From NCBI RefSeq assembly GCF_900109605.1, contig NZ_FOAM01000005.1, positions 248,001 to 312,000 of the forward strand: a DNA stretch of 64,000 nucleotides. Direction: 5' to 3'. The notes under the pieces were generated by a model that saw only the letters and a program-made list of their open reading frames with translations, was not told the DNA's origin and made no database searches. This DNA is from Xaviernesmea oryzae (GTDB taxonomy: Bacteria; Pseudomonadota; Alphaproteobacteria; Rhizobiales; Rhizobiaceae). A program made the position numbers and the translations under genes. This document shows, piece after piece, positions 1 to 10,199 of this stretch; positions within the stretch are counted from its first letter, which is position 1, and each line of letters starts with the position of its first letter.

Positions 1-1
1 G

Positions 2-166
2 GCAGAACTCGAAGCCTTCCACACCCGCAAGATCACGCTGGAAAAGCATGAGGGCGGCGCCAAGCTCGTCAGCGACGTCGATCTCGCACCCTATACCGGC
101 CGACGACACATGATCTCCCGCTTCCTTGCCCGCACACCGAGGGCGCGCAAGCCGCAGGTGACCTGA
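2..166 (+). CDS. C-terminal fragment of an unidentified protein
   Basis: An open frame enters from the left edge and ends at TGA 164-166, giving the last 54 residues of a protein. The tail is basic (RRHMISRFLARTPRARKP near the end) and has no motif that I recognise. Codon use resembles the neighbouring genes, so it is probably a real gene truncated by the window edge. Function unknown; the missing upstream part would be needed to name it. Confidence 0.55.
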   Translation, partial: AELEAFHTRKITLEKHEGGAKLVSDVDLAPYTGRRHMISRFLARTPRARKPQVT

Positions 167-594
167 TGAAGGTTTGACGCTTCAGGAACAGGTGCCATTT
201 GGCGTGGAACGGAAAGCGTTTTCCGCTCCATGCTGATGTCCCCTCTCGCCCCTTAAGTCCCTGCCGTGTGCAGGCTTGCCCCGATGTCGTCAGCGGATAA
301 TGAGCCTCGCGGAGATCTGGTAAATCTGACCTGGAGCGTGGGAGCTGGCATCGGTATCGGTCCTATGCTCCGACTGAACAGCTTTTGCTGTGTCGCATTG
401 CTCAGGAAGGCGCTGCAGCTGATCCTCAGAAGCAAAACGTAAACCAGTTCTTTTGTTATCTTGCGGGATAGGGACCGAGCCTTTCGGTCTCCGGGCAAAA
501 AACTACGGTTTTGGTAAGGGGCGACTGCTAGAGATGCGAGCAAGTGCCACCGGAACCGGCAAGGCGCGTGACGAGCCTTTTTGCGGAATCCCTT
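167..594. other. intergenic region upstream of the GGDEF-EAL gene
   Basis: No convincing gene is seen here. A small hairpin lies at 473-489 (stem GACCGA/TCGGTC, 5-nt loop), followed by an A-rich stretch about 60-100 nt before the next gene; it could lie in that gene's leader. I looked for a c-di-GMP riboswitch because of the downstream gene, but the conserved GEMM core was not apparent. An ORF antisense to 253-1278 is treated as a shadow. Confidence 0.4.
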
Positions 595-2715
595 ATGCGA
601 CGCGTGGAGAAGACAGCGCCAGTCCGCCAGTCCCGCCCGGTCATATGGGCGGCGGCTTTCATGCTGGCCGTTGCGGGCCTGATGGCGCTGCTGTCGGCGG
701 ATGTCATCTCCACCATGCGCAACGCCGCGGATGAAATCGACGCCAAGCGCTCTGTCAACGCCGTCAATGCCGCCATCCTCTCGGTGAAAACGCGGCTCGG
801 CGCCACCTTGCGCGACAATGCCATCTGGGACGATGCCTATGCCGGGGTCAACACGGAGAACAGCGACAGCTGGATCCTCGAAAACTGGGGATCGGTCAGC
901 GTCAACTATCCTCTCTATGACGGCGTCGCCGTTCTGGATCAGGAAGGACAGCAAGTCGGCGCTTATTTGAAAGGGAACCCGGTCCAGGCCATCACGCTTT
1001 TCGGCCCGGATCTCTTGGTGCAGTCGCGCGCCGCAGCGCTCAATCCAGACGCCAATCCGATCGTCAATTTCTACCCGAGCGCCGAAGGCGTCACCATGAT
1101 CGCCACGCTCGCCATCCAGCCGGATAACTACAAGGCCGGGCCTGCCAGCACGAAGACGCTTTCTTTCTTCAAGATGCTCGACAGCCGCTTCATCAAGGCG
1201 GTCGCGGAGGATTTTCAGGTCGAAGGGCTTGTGCTGCGGCCGGAAAGAGCGGGCGGCGAACTCAACCTGGCCCTGCATGATCTGCGCGCCAAGCCCATCG
1301 GCTATCTCAACTGGCCGCCTAAGCGCCCCGGCACCGCCGTTTATACACGCATTCAGCCACAGCTCGTGGCCATTCTCAGCCTTTTCGCGCTGTTTTTCGT
1401 CGTCGTCGTCACGTCAGCGCGGCTGGAGATCCGCAAGATTCGTGGGTTTGCCGAAAAGGCAGACCATGACGCCACCCACGACGATCTGACCGGCCTTCTC
1501 AATCGCAGCGGCCTCAGCCGGGCAATTGCGGAGCTGCCGGAGGGTCCGGCGGTGCTGCATCTGATCGATCTCGACGGCTTCAAATCGGTCAATGACAGCT
1601 GGGGCCATGCCGTCGGCGACGAGCTTCTTCGCCTGGTCGGAGCCAAGCTGAAGGTCGTCCGTCCGGATGTCGTCGTGACCGCGCGGCTTGGCGGCGATGA
1701 ATTCGCCATCGTTCAGCTCGGCAAGCGCGATCCCGCCGCCTTAGGCATTGCGCTGATCAAGGAGATATCGCGCCCCCTTCCGGTCGAAGGCAGAACGGTG
1801 GAGATCGGCGCCAGCATCGGCTTTGCACAGATTGTTCAGGGAATACCGGCGCTCGAAATTGTCCGCCGCGCGGATATGGCGCTTTATCGGGCCAAGGAGG
1901 ATGGACGCGGCCGGGTGGTGGCCTTCGACGACGAGCTCGATATCGAGCGCCAAGAGACGAAGGCGGCCGAGGACCGGCTGAAGCAGGCGCTGGCACAGGG
2001 CGACATCACGGTCGTCTATCAGCCGCTCGTTTCAGCCCGCGATGGACGGCTGACCGGGGTGGAGGCCTTGGCGCGCTGGCCGGCTGCGCCGGATGGCATC
2101 GGTCCGGAGATCTTTATCCCCCTTGCGGAGAAGTCCGGCCTGATCGACAGCCTGTTCTTCACCGTTCTGTGTCAGGCAGTCGAGGGCGTGAAGGTCTGGC
2201 CGGACCTTGAACTGTCCGTCAATATTTCGCCCATTCAGCTTTGCAATCCGGAGTTCGGCAAACGTGTTGCCGCAGTGATCGCGGACGAGGCCTTTGCGGC
2301 GGACCGCCTGATCTTGGAAGTGACCGAAGGCGTGCTGATCGCACAGCCGGAGCAAGCCCGCCGGGCGATCGACGGCCTGCGCGCCATTGGCGTGCGCTTT
2401 GCCATGGATGATTTTGGCGCGGGCCATGCCAGCATCGGCATGCTCCGGCATTTCGGCTTCGAGAAGGTGAAAATTGATCGCTCCGTCGTCGCTTTGCAAG
2501 ATCCCGTGTTGCTGAAAGCCATTATCGAGCTAGCCGCTGCCTTGCAGATTCCCGTCACGGCCGAGGGAATCGAAACCGAGGAACAGGCCCGGCTGGCGCG
2601 CGAAGCCGGCTGCGAACAGCTGCAGGGTTACCTCGTCGGTGCGCCCTTGAGCCTTGATGAGCTGATCGCGCTTAAGGATGGCGTACAAAGGCGCACCGGC
2701 ACGTCGCGCCATTGA
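595..2715 (+). CDS. membrane GGDEF-EAL cyclic-di-GMP enzyme with CHASE4-like sensor
   Basis: Predicted bifunctional diguanylate cyclase/phosphodiesterase of the inner membrane, about 706 aa. Order: a transmembrane segment near residues 16-40, a periplasmic CHASE4-like region (about 50-250), a second transmembrane segment (about 255-277), a GGDEF domain (about 290-450) and an EAL domain (about 465-700). The GGDEF motif is intact at 366-370, but the usual inhibitory RxxD site just upstream is absent (PDVV). The EAL half keeps EAL, NISP, EVTE, DDFGAG, KID and EGIE, so phosphodiesterase activity is expected. I chose ATG 595 because GGAA sits 7 nt upstream; an in-frame GTG at 544 would add 17 residues. 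It is monocistronic and unlinked to the sugar genes beyond. Confidence 0.9.
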   Translation: MRRVEKTAPVRQSRPVIWAAAFMLAVAGLMALLSADVISTMRNAADEIDAKRSVNAVNAAILSVKTRLGATLRDNAIWDDAYAGVNTENSDSWILENWGSVSVNYPLYDGVAVLDQEGQQVGAYLKGNPVQAITLFGPDLLVQSRAAALNPDANPIVNFYPSAEGVTMIATLAIQPDNYKAGPASTKTLSFFKMLDSRFIKAVAEDFQVEGLVLRPERAGGELNLALHDLRAKPIGYLNWPPKRPGTAVYTRIQPQLVAILSLFALFFVVVVTSARLEIRKIRGFAEKADHDATHDDLTGLLNRSGLSRAIAELPEGPAVLHLIDLDGFKSVNDSWGHAVGDELLRLVGAKLKVVRPDVVVTARLGGDEFAIVQLGKRDPAALGIALIKEISRPLPVEGRTVEIGASIGFAQIVQGIPALEIVRRADMALYRAKEDGRGRVVAFDDELDIERQETKAAEDRLKQALAQGDITVVYQPLVSARDGRLTGVEALARWPAAPDGIGPEIFIPLAEKSGLIDSLFFTVLCQAVEGVKVWPDLELSVNISPIQLCNPEFGKRVAAVIADEAFAADRLILEVTEGVLIAQPEQARRAIDGLRAIGVRFAMDDFGAGHASIGMLRHFGFEKVKIDRSVVALQDPVLLKAIIELAAALQIPVTAEGIETEEQARLAREAGCEQLQGYLVGAPLSLDELIALKDGVQRRTGTSRH

Positions 2716-2871
2716 GAGCCTTTGCCGTGAGGCATCCGGCAAACGACGAGAGTGCCACTAAAGCATCGATCGATCCGGCGCGATGTTTCGGACCGCGCAC
2801 CCGGTCAGCCACGGACCTATTCCCTGCAATTCGTGGCGCCGCACGAGGCTAAGCCGTCGACGAGAGGCCGT

Positions 2872-3750
2872 TCATGGCCGGTAGGGCGTTTCCTCCAGCC
2901 CCTGGAAGGGCAGCTCAACGGCAAAAAGGTCTCCGCCGAGGCCGTCCCGATTCATCGAGGTGATGAAGGCGGTTTTTCGGTCGCCGCCGCCGAAGCAGAG
3001 ATTGGTGCCGTTTGGAACCGGCACATGGATCTCGGCATCGATGTGCCCCTCAGGCGTCATGCGCAGGATGCGCCCGGAGTCGCTCGCAGCGATCCAGTAG
3101 CAGCCGTCGACATCCATCGCCGCGCCATCGGGCCGGCCGAGCAGGGTCTGGTGATCGGCAAACAGCCGCCCCTCGCCACGCATGCCGCTTTCGGGATCGA
3201 AGTCGAAGCTGAGGATATGCGGATGGGCGGGAAAGGAGTCCGACACATACATGCGCCGCCCATCCGGGCTCCAGGCAAGCCCGTTCTGCACTTGGAAGCG
3301 GCCGCCCCGGGGGCTGACCATTCCGTTTCGACCGATGCTGTAGAGCGCTCCGGCCTCACCGTGCAAACCAGGCTTTGCGGCAATCGAGCCCGCCCAGAAG
3401 CGACCCTGCCGATCGCAGGCGCCGTCATTCATCCGCCAGCCCGCCGGCAACTCCGGCGCACCGAGATAATCGAGATGGGCCTCATCGCCATCAAGACGCA
3501 GACGGGCAAAGCCCCGATCGGTGGCGGCAATGAACCCCACGCCTTCGGCGAGTGCAAAGGCACCGAGTTGCACCGGCAGCGACCAGCCTTTGAGCCTCTC
3601 GCCCGCCACATCGACGCGCCAGAGCATCCGCGCGGGAATATCCGTCCAGTAGACGCAGCCCTCCGTCGCGTGCCAGACCGGGCATTCCCCAAGCCGGCAG
3701 CCGGGGCTGGCAAGGCGCTCGGCCTTGAAGATCGGGCAGGAGGCCGACAT
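2872..3750 (-). CDS. SMP-30/gluconolactonase-family lactonase
   Basis: 292-aa six-bladed beta-propeller of the SMP-30/regucalcin family, which hydrolyse sugar-acid lactones using a divalent metal. The expected metal-ligand surroundings are visible: GECPVW near residue 21 (Glu), QNGLAWS in the middle (Asn) and YVSDS (Asp). No signal peptide, so cytosolic. It is the last gene of the minus-strand uronate operon, 4 nt after the ABC ATPase. Because uronate dehydrogenase (10200) releases an aldarolactone, opening galactaro- or glucarolactone is the natural role. The exact lactone is inferred. Confidence 0.85.
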   Translation of the reverse strand: MSASCPIFKAERLASPGCRLGECPVWHATEGCVYWTDIPARMLWRVDVAGERLKGWSLPVQLGAFALAEGVGFIAATDRGFARLRLDGDEAHLDYLGAPELPAGWRMNDGACDRQGRFWAGSIAAKPGLHGEAGALYSIGRNGMVSPRGGRFQVQNGLAWSPDGRRMYVSDSFPAHPHILSFDFDPESGMRGEGRLFADHQTLLGRPDGAAMDVDGCYWIAASDSGRILRMTPEGHIDAEIHVPVPNGTNLCFGGGDRKTAFITSMNRDGLGGDLFAVELPFQGLEETPYRP

Positions 3751-3754
3751 CCGG

Positions 3755-4837
3755 TCACATCCTGACGATGCGGCTTTCGCTCGCCTTGTCGAAAATCAGC
3801 AGCTTCTCGCTATCCGGTCGCAGCGCGAAGCGGTCGCCGGCGCGCGCCTGGCTGCGCTGCTTGGAGGAGACCAGCATCTTGCCGGCCGGGCTGTCGCAGA
3901 TCACCGTCGTGTCCGAGCCCGTGCTTTCCACCGCGTCGACGGCGCAGACGATGCTGCCGCTGGCACCGGCCGCGACGGTCTCCAGGTGCTCCGGCCGGAT
4001 GCCGATCAGCACGTTCCGCCCGCTTTCCAGCCGGTAGCCCTCGGGCAGCGGCAGCACGATCTCGCTATTGGCCGTATGCAGGGTCTTAGCCTCCGGCCCG
4101 ACCATGGCGGGAAGCATGTTGATCGCAGGCGAGCCGATGAAGCCGGCGACGAAGACACTGTCGGGCCGGTCATAAAGGTCCAGCGGCGTGCCCACCTGCT
4201 CCACCCGGCCATCGCGCAGCACCACTATCTTCTGCCCCATGGTCATGGCTTCCACCTGATCATGCGTGACATAGACCGAGGTGGTGCCGATGCGGCGGTG
4301 CAGGTCACGGATTTCGCCGCGCACCTGGGTGCGCAGTTTCGCATCGAGATTGGAGAGCGGCTCGTCGAAGAGGAAGACGGAGGGATCGCGCACGATCGCC
4401 CGGCCCATGGCCACGCGCTGGCGTTGGCCGCCGGAAAGCTCCTTGGGCAGGCGGTCGAGCAGAGCTTCGAGGCCGAGCATCTGCGCCACCTCGTCGGTCT
4501 TGCGGCGGATCTCGTCTTTCGGCCGATGCTTGAGCCGAAGGGCGAAGCTCATATTCTCGCGCACGGTCATCTGCGGATAGAGCGCATAGCTCTGGAAGAC
4601 CATGGCGATGTCGCGCTCCTTGGCGGCAAGTTCGGTGACGTCGCGCCCGCCGATGCGCACCTCGCCGTCGGTGACATTTTCGAGCCCGGCGATGATGCGC
4701 AACAGCGTCGACTTGCCGGAGCCGCTCGGGCCGATCAGCACGCAGAACTCGCCCTCGGCGATTTCCACCGAGACATTGCGGATCACATCGACAGCGCCGA
4801 AGGACTTGGACACGCCCTTGAGTGATACGGCTCCCAT
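3755..4837 (-). CDS. CUT1 sugar ABC importer ATPase (UgpC/MalK type)
   Basis: 360-aa ATPase that energises import through the two permeases just upstream. Walker A GPSGSGKST, Q-loop FQSYALYPQ, signature LSGGQRQRVAMGRA, Walker B FLFDEPLSNLDA and switch His in VTHDQVEAMT are all present, followed by the C-terminal TOBE-type domain of the MalK class. The start at 4837 (ATG with GGGAGA upstream) is preferred over a longer frame that would run into the permease gene. Likely substrate is a uronic acid or oligouronide, inferred from kdgD and udh nearby. Confidence 0.93.
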   Translation of the reverse strand: MGAVSLKGVSKSFGAVDVIRNVSVEIAEGEFCVLIGPSGSGKSTLLRIIAGLENVTDGEVRIGGRDVTELAAKERDIAMVFQSYALYPQMTVRENMSFALRLKHRPKDEIRRKTDEVAQMLGLEALLDRLPKELSGGQRQRVAMGRAIVRDPSVFLFDEPLSNLDAKLRTQVRGEIRDLHRRIGTTSVYVTHDQVEAMTMGQKIVVLRDGRVEQVGTPLDLYDRPDSVFVAGFIGSPAINMLPAMVGPEAKTLHTANSEIVLPLPEGYRLESGRNVLIGIRPEHLETVAAGASGSIVCAVDAVESTGSDTTVICDSPAGKMLVSSKQRSQARAGDRFALRPDSEKLLIFDKASESRIVRM

Positions 4838-4868
4838 TTCACGTCTCCCAGGTCTTGTTTGAGCGAGC

Positions 4869-5708
4869 TTAGCCCTTGACCGCGCCTGCCATGATGCCGC
4901 GGTTGAACTGCTTCTGCAGAAGGAGGTAGCAGATGATCGTCGGGGCCATGGCGAGCAGGGTCGCCGCCACGAAGACATTCGGCGTGATCGTCTCATCCAC
5001 CCTGAGCATGCCGAGCATGACGGGAATGGTGAAGAGCTGCTTGTCGCTGACGACCACCAGTGGCAGGAGATACTGATCCCAGATCATGATGAAGCCGAAG
5101 ATGACGACGGTGCCGAGCGCCGGGCGCACCAAGGGCAGCACGACATTGGCGAAGATCTGCCACTCGTTGGCGCCGTCGATGCGCGCGGCCTCCTCCAGCT
5201 CCTTCGGCACGGCGCGCATGAATTCGGTCAGCATGAAGATCGAGAAGGCCCAGCCGACGACCGGCAGGATCATCGCCGCATAGGTGTTGTAGATCGAGGC
5301 GTCGATGACCGGAAAGCGCGCCTGCACCACGAGATAGAGCGGAATCGAGATCACCTCCTCCGGCAGCATCATGGTGGAGAGCACCAGCAGGCTGACGATG
5401 GCCGCGCCACGGAAGCGGCGGCGCGCCAGCGCATAGGCCGCAAGCGCGCTGACGGCGACCTGAAGCGCCGTGCCGACAATGGCGACGACGAGCGAATTCA
5501 GGAGATAGCGCCAGACCTGCATGTCGATCAGCGCCGTTTTGAAATTGGCCAGCGTCGGCTGCACCGGCAGGAGCAGCAGCTGGCCCGGCTTGATGACGAG
5601 CCCACTCAAGGCCGTGACGATGATGCCCCAGAAGGGGCCGACGAAGATGGCGAGAATGACGAGATAGAGCAGGATGCGCGCGGCGCGAACGGCGAGAGAC
5701 GGTTTCAT
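4869..5708 (-). CDS. CUT1 sugar ABC importer permease (MalG type)
   Basis: 279-aa inner-membrane permease with about six hydrophobic segments, the first at residues 9-30. The EAA loop that docks the ATPase is clear (KELEEAARIDGANEWQIF). MalG-type architecture: short N terminus and the final helix ending in a basic tail. It lies between the partner permease (10-nt gap) and the ATPase, in the usual order binding protein, MalF, MalG, ATPase. Confidence 0.93.
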   Translation of the reverse strand: MKPSLAVRAARILLYLVILAIFVGPFWGIIVTALSGLVIKPGQLLLLPVQPTLANFKTALIDMQVWRYLLNSLVVAIVGTALQVAVSALAAYALARRRFRGAAIVSLLVLSTMMLPEEVISIPLYLVVQARFPVIDASIYNTYAAMILPVVGWAFSIFMLTEFMRAVPKELEEAARIDGANEWQIFANVVLPLVRPALGTVVIFGFIMIWDQYLLPLVVVSDKQLFTIPVMLGMLRVDETITPNVFVAATLLAMAPTIICYLLLQKQFNRGIMAGAVKG

Positions 5709-5718
5709 CGGCCCCTCC

Positions 5719-6666
5719 TCAGCGGCTCAGCCGCGCCTTGACCAGCGTCTGGATCAAGGTCAGCACGATGGTGGCGACGAGCAGCAGCAGGGAAACGGCC
5801 GAGGCATAGCCATATTCGAGGTTCTGGAAACCGGCCTTGTAGATGTGGGTCATGATGGTTTCGGTCGAGCCGGCAGGGCCGCCGCCTGTGGTCGCATATA
5901 CCTCGGCGAAGACGCGGAAGCCGCGGATGAAGGACAGCATGATGACGACGGAGATGGACGGGATGATCCCCGGAAGCGTCACATGCCAGAGCATGCGTAG
6001 CCAGCTGGCGCCATCGACATTGGCGGCGTCGTAAAGCTCGCGGTTGATGCCGACGAGGCCGGCGACGAAGATCACCATGTCATAGGGCGTGCTCTTCCAG
6101 ACCTGCATGAGCACCAGCACCCAGAGCGCCTGGCCGGGATCGGTGAGAAAGCCCTGCGGCGCGATGCCGAACTGATCGAGCACCGAATTGACGACGCCAT
6201 AGGGCGCCGAATTGAACAGGATGCGCCAGATCTCGGCAATGATCGCGGCGCTGGTGATGGCCGGCAGGAAGATGGCGGTGCGGATGATGCGCAGATGCCG
6301 CGCCTGGCCTTCCAGCGCCAGCGCAAGGAAGAAGCCGAGCACGGAGGCGGTGAGCGTGGAGACGAGGACATAGGTCAGCGTGTGGGCGACCGCGCTGCGC
6401 AGATCCGGATCGGTGAACGCGCGGGCGAAATTGTCGAGCCCGACCCATTCGCTTTCGCCGTAGAACTGCACGTCATAGAAGGCCATGGTGAGGCCGGACA
6501 CCATGGGATAGAATTTGAACCAGGTGAAGATCACCAGCGCCGGGGCCAGGAACAGCCAGGGGATCGACGCGCCCTTCCAGTCAATCCGGCGCGCCTTCCC
6601 GCGTTTAGCTCTGGTCGACTGCTGCGGCATGTCGTCCCCGAGGGGCAGATCGCGCGTTGTGGACAT
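5719..6666 (-). CDS. CUT1 sugar ABC importer permease (MalF type)
   Basis: 315-aa inner-membrane permease. A basic cytosolic N terminus (KRGKARR, about 20-27) precedes the first membrane helix (about 33-52), and the EAA-type loop reads INRELYDAANVDGAS. Start at 6666 has GAGGTGAT upstream. It is the second cistron after the binding-protein gene, separated from it by 172 nt containing a strong hairpin. Confidence 0.93.
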   Translation of the reverse strand: MSTTRDLPLGDDMPQQSTRAKRGKARRIDWKGASIPWLFLAPALVIFTWFKFYPMVSGLTMAFYDVQFYGESEWVGLDNFARAFTDPDLRSAVAHTLTYVLVSTLTASVLGFFLALALEGQARHLRIIRTAIFLPAITSAAIIAEIWRILFNSAPYGVVNSVLDQFGIAPQGFLTDPGQALWVLVLMQVWKSTPYDMVIFVAGLVGINRELYDAANVDGASWLRMLWHVTLPGIIPSISVVIMLSFIRGFRVFAEVYATTGGGPAGSTETIMTHIYKAGFQNLEYGYASAVSLLLLVATIVLTLIQTLVKARLSR

Positions 6667-6752
6667 GGATCACCTCACCTCGTTGCGCGCAGGTCTGACG
6701 CGAGGGATCCGCGATGGACCTCCGCTGGGCGCCCGGCCAGTTGAGAAAACAT

Positions 6753-6784
6753 CGGTTCGGCCGGCCTTCTCACCGGCCGAACCG
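6753..6784 (-). promoter_or_regulatory. intercistronic hairpin after binding-protein gene
   Basis: A perfect 12-bp stem (arms 6753-6764 and 6773-6784, 8-nt loop) sits about 55 nt beyond the stop of the solute-binding-protein gene and before the first permease. No T-run follows, so it is more likely an mRNA-stabilising or partial-termination hairpin than a full terminator. Confidence 0.65.
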
Positions 6785-6838
6785 TGCCTGGAAAAGAGGC
6801 CGCGCGCAGCTGAAGGGCCCGCGCGACGAGACATCAGC

Positions 6839-8128
6839 CTATTCGGCCAAGGCCTTCTGCTTGCGCAGCTCCGCCGCCATCTCCTGGTCGATGGATTTCA
6901 GTTCCGCTGGAATGTCCGAGTTGCAGCTCGCCAGGATCTTGTTAAAGCCTTCGGCCGTCAGCATGCGGATCGGCGTCCAGTTCGGCACCGGCGGCACATA
7001 ATGGCCGCTCTTGTCGAAGACCTCCTTGAAGGTGCCCCAGCGCGGATCCTTGCGCACCGCGTCAACATCCACGGTTTTGTTGATCGGCAGGCGCACCAAC
7101 GGGGTATGGCCGGTGCCCTCGCCCATGCCAATTTCCTGCCCCTCGGGCGAAATCAGATAGGCGATGAACTTCTCGGCGGCCGTGCGCGCCTTGGTGCCGG
7201 TCATGATATAGGCGCTGGTGCCTTCGGCGAGTGCTGCGACCCCGCCGGGGCCTGCCGGCGGCGGCAGCACTTCGATCTTGTCCTTGCCGGGCTGCTCGTC
7301 GAGAACGGCGATGTGATAGGGACCGGAGAGGAAGATGCCGGTCTGGCCCGAGCGGAAGGTCGGCAGGGCATCGCCCGTCGTCGCATTGATCGCGCCGGGC
7401 TGGACCAGGCCTTCGCAGAACAGCGAACGCATGAAGCCGAGCGCATCGGCCACCGGCTTGCTCTCCAGGTCCGGCTTGAAGCCGCCCTTCTCCTGCTTGA
7501 CGAAATTGCCGCCAGCCGCCCAGATGAAATTGCTCATATACCAGCTGGCATAGCCGCGCACGGTGGAGGCCGGCACGCTCATGCCGAAGGTGTCGGCCTT
7601 GCCATTGCCATCCGGGTCGTTCTTGGTGAAGGCTTCGGCCAGCTTGTGCAGGTCGTCCCAGGTTTTCGGCTGCGGTAGGCCGAGCTTTTCGCGCCAGTCC
7701 TTGCGCACGAAGAGCGCGAAGGCCTGGGCCGAGATCGGCACGGAATAGACCTTGCCGTTCGCGCCTTTGGCGCTGTTCCAGGCAGCCGGCACGATCTGGT
7801 CGTTGCCCTCGATCTTGGTGGGATCGACTTCCTCGATAATGCCCATCTTCAGCATCTGGCCGAGCGCGGCATCATCATTGATCACCACATCGGGCAGATC
7901 GCGCGCGGCGGCGGCGCGGGCCAGGCGCTGCTCGAAATCCGTGCCGGTGTTGTAGCTCTCGACCTGAATGCCCGTCTTGGCGGTAAAGGCATCGGTCAGC
8001 GTTTTCAGGATCAGGGCCGACTCGTCGGTCTGGCGCGACCAGACTTTGAGGGTCTCGGCAGAGGCCGCTCCTGTTGCCGCCAGCAGCATCGCGCCGGCCA
8101 GAAGATGCGTGGTCATCCGCTTGAGCAT
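6839..8128 (-). CDS. extracellular sugar-binding protein of CUT1 importer
   Basis: 429-aa periplasmic substrate-binding protein (SBP family 1). A signal peptide is evident at residues 1-24 (basic start, hydrophobic core, ASA cleavage before ETLKVWS). The mature part has the typical TFRSGQTGIFLSGP and IAYLISPEGQE segments. Start at 8128 is supported by GGGAGGAA 4-5 nt upstream; the frame stays open further back but without that support. It follows kdgD with 137 nt between them and leads the transporter cistrons. Uronate or oligouronide binding is inferred from the neighbourhood. Confidence 0.92.
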   Translation of the reverse strand: MLKRMTTHLLAGAMLLAATGAASAETLKVWSRQTDESALILKTLTDAFTAKTGIQVESYNTGTDFEQRLARAAAARDLPDVVINDDAALGQMLKMGIIEEVDPTKIEGNDQIVPAAWNSAKGANGKVYSVPISAQAFALFVRKDWREKLGLPQPKTWDDLHKLAEAFTKNDPDGNGKADTFGMSVPASTVRGYASWYMSNFIWAAGGNFVKQEKGGFKPDLESKPVADALGFMRSLFCEGLVQPGAINATTGDALPTFRSGQTGIFLSGPYHIAVLDEQPGKDKIEVLPPPAGPGGVAALAEGTSAYIMTGTKARTAAEKFIAYLISPEGQEIGMGEGTGHTPLVRLPINKTVDVDAVRKDPRWGTFKEVFDKSGHYVPPVPNWTPIRMLTAEGFNKILASCNSDIPAELKSIDQEMAAELRKQKALAE

Positions 8129-8200
8129 GTCGTTCCTCCCAATCATGAGCGCGCGATCCCGGCGGGGCAGACGACGCTCGAAATCCTCTTGTCCTTTATG

Positions 8201-8225
8201 CCGATCCGGCATGCCGCCGGATCGG
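8201..8225 (-). promoter_or_regulatory. hairpin between kdgD and the binding-protein gene
   Basis: Perfect 10-bp stem (8201-8210 with 8216-8225, 5-nt loop) between kdgD and the downstream binding-protein gene. No T-run follows on the minus strand. It could separate enzyme and transporter expression by processing or attenuation. Confidence 0.55.
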
Positions 8226-8265
8226 TTGGGCGGGGCTCCTCGTGCGCCCGCCCTTGGCTTTTTCC

Positions 8266-9257
<992 letters not shown>

Positions 9258-9263
<6 letters not shown>

Positions 9264-10010
9264 CTTTGACAAACTTCTCTGATGAGCTTGGCGGTAACGC
9301 GACAGACTGCCGCGCAAATGCAGCTTCATCGCCGCCCGCGCGGCCGCTTCCTCGCCGTTCGAGATCGCCTCGACGATATCGGCATGTTCGCCGTGGATCT
9401 GCATCAGATAGCTCTGCTGCGAGGCCGGATCCTCCCCTTGGTTGAGCGCGGCGCGGGGAATGACGCTGCGGCCGATCATCGCCAGAAATTCTGGAAAGCG
9501 CGGATTGTTGGTCGCCTGTGCGATCGCCAGATGCAGCGCGAAATCGGCTTCGGCCGTCGGCTCGCCCGCCTCGATCAGCATGAAAAGATCGCGGTGACGC
9601 GCAAGAATCGCCTCCTCCTGCTGCGGCGAGCGGCGCTGGGCGGCCAAGGCGGCCGCCTCGATCTCCACCGCCGTGCGCAGTTCCAGAAGCTCGATGACGG
9701 AGGAGACGCGTTCGCGGTCAATATTCTGGAAAGGCAGGGAAACCGGCTCTGGCGCATCGAGCACGAACACGCCGGCGCCTTGGCGCGGCTCCACCAGCCC
9801 ATCCGATTTCAGGGCAGCGATGGCCTCCCGGATCACCGTGCGGCTGACCGCATGTTCGGCCGTCATCTGGGCTTCGCTCGGCAGCCGCTCGCCCGGCTGA
9901 AAGGCGCCGGAGCGAATGGCCTCGCGCAGCTTTTCCACAAGCTGGGTCACCAGGGTTGCCTTGCCCTTGGGCGCTGTGGACGCCCGCTTCGTCTCTTCTG
10001 CCACCGTCAT
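9258..10010 (-). CDS. FadR-subfamily GntR transcriptional regulator of uronate genes
   Basis: 250-aa regulator. Residues about 18-85 form the GntR winged helix (LREAIRSGAFQPGERLPSE, then SRTVIREAIAALKSDGLVEPRQGAGVFV), and the remainder is an all-helical FCD ligand domain with the His/Asp metal-site pattern (FALHLAIAQATNN, HGEHADIVEAI). Start at 10010 has GAGGAG upstream; an extra 21-residue N-terminal extension is possible but unlikely. Placed between kdgD and the divergent udh, it very probably senses a uronate or a pathway intermediate and represses both; the effector is inferred. Confidence 0.92.
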
Positions 10011-10113
10011 GTCCCGCTCCTCATGCCGTCTTCGCCGCCTGTTCCGCGTCGCGTTCAACCGCCAGTCGATCATCCCCTAGCCGGCGCCCGATCGCAAGAT
10101 GCCCCTTCGCAAA

Positions 10114-10123
10114 CTTATATGAT
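10114..10123 (+). promoter_or_regulatory. candidate operator upstream of udh
   Basis: CTTATATGAT, 77 nt before the udh start. Its exact reverse complement occurs upstream of uxuA at 12126-12135. A likely site for the adjacent FadR-type regulator. Confidence 0.45.
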
Positions 10124-10199
10124 GGGTTGTCGCTGATTTTGGCTTTCTGTATGCTTTGCGCACGCAAGCTTGCCAAAAGGCGTTTAGCGGGGGATTGAC

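Noticed and set aside
470-545. possible c-di-GMP riboswitch upstream of the GGDEF-EAL gene
   Set aside because: Only a 6-bp hairpin and an A-rich stretch are present; the conserved GEMM core could not be matched.
253-1278. 341-residue open frame antisense to the GGDEF-EAL gene
   Set aside because: No domain pattern; a mirror frame typical of GC-rich coding DNA. The same applies to long frames at 2752-3765, 3725-4825, 6515-7678, 13208-14536, 32709-34322, 48822-49781, 51060-52772 and 56020-57147.
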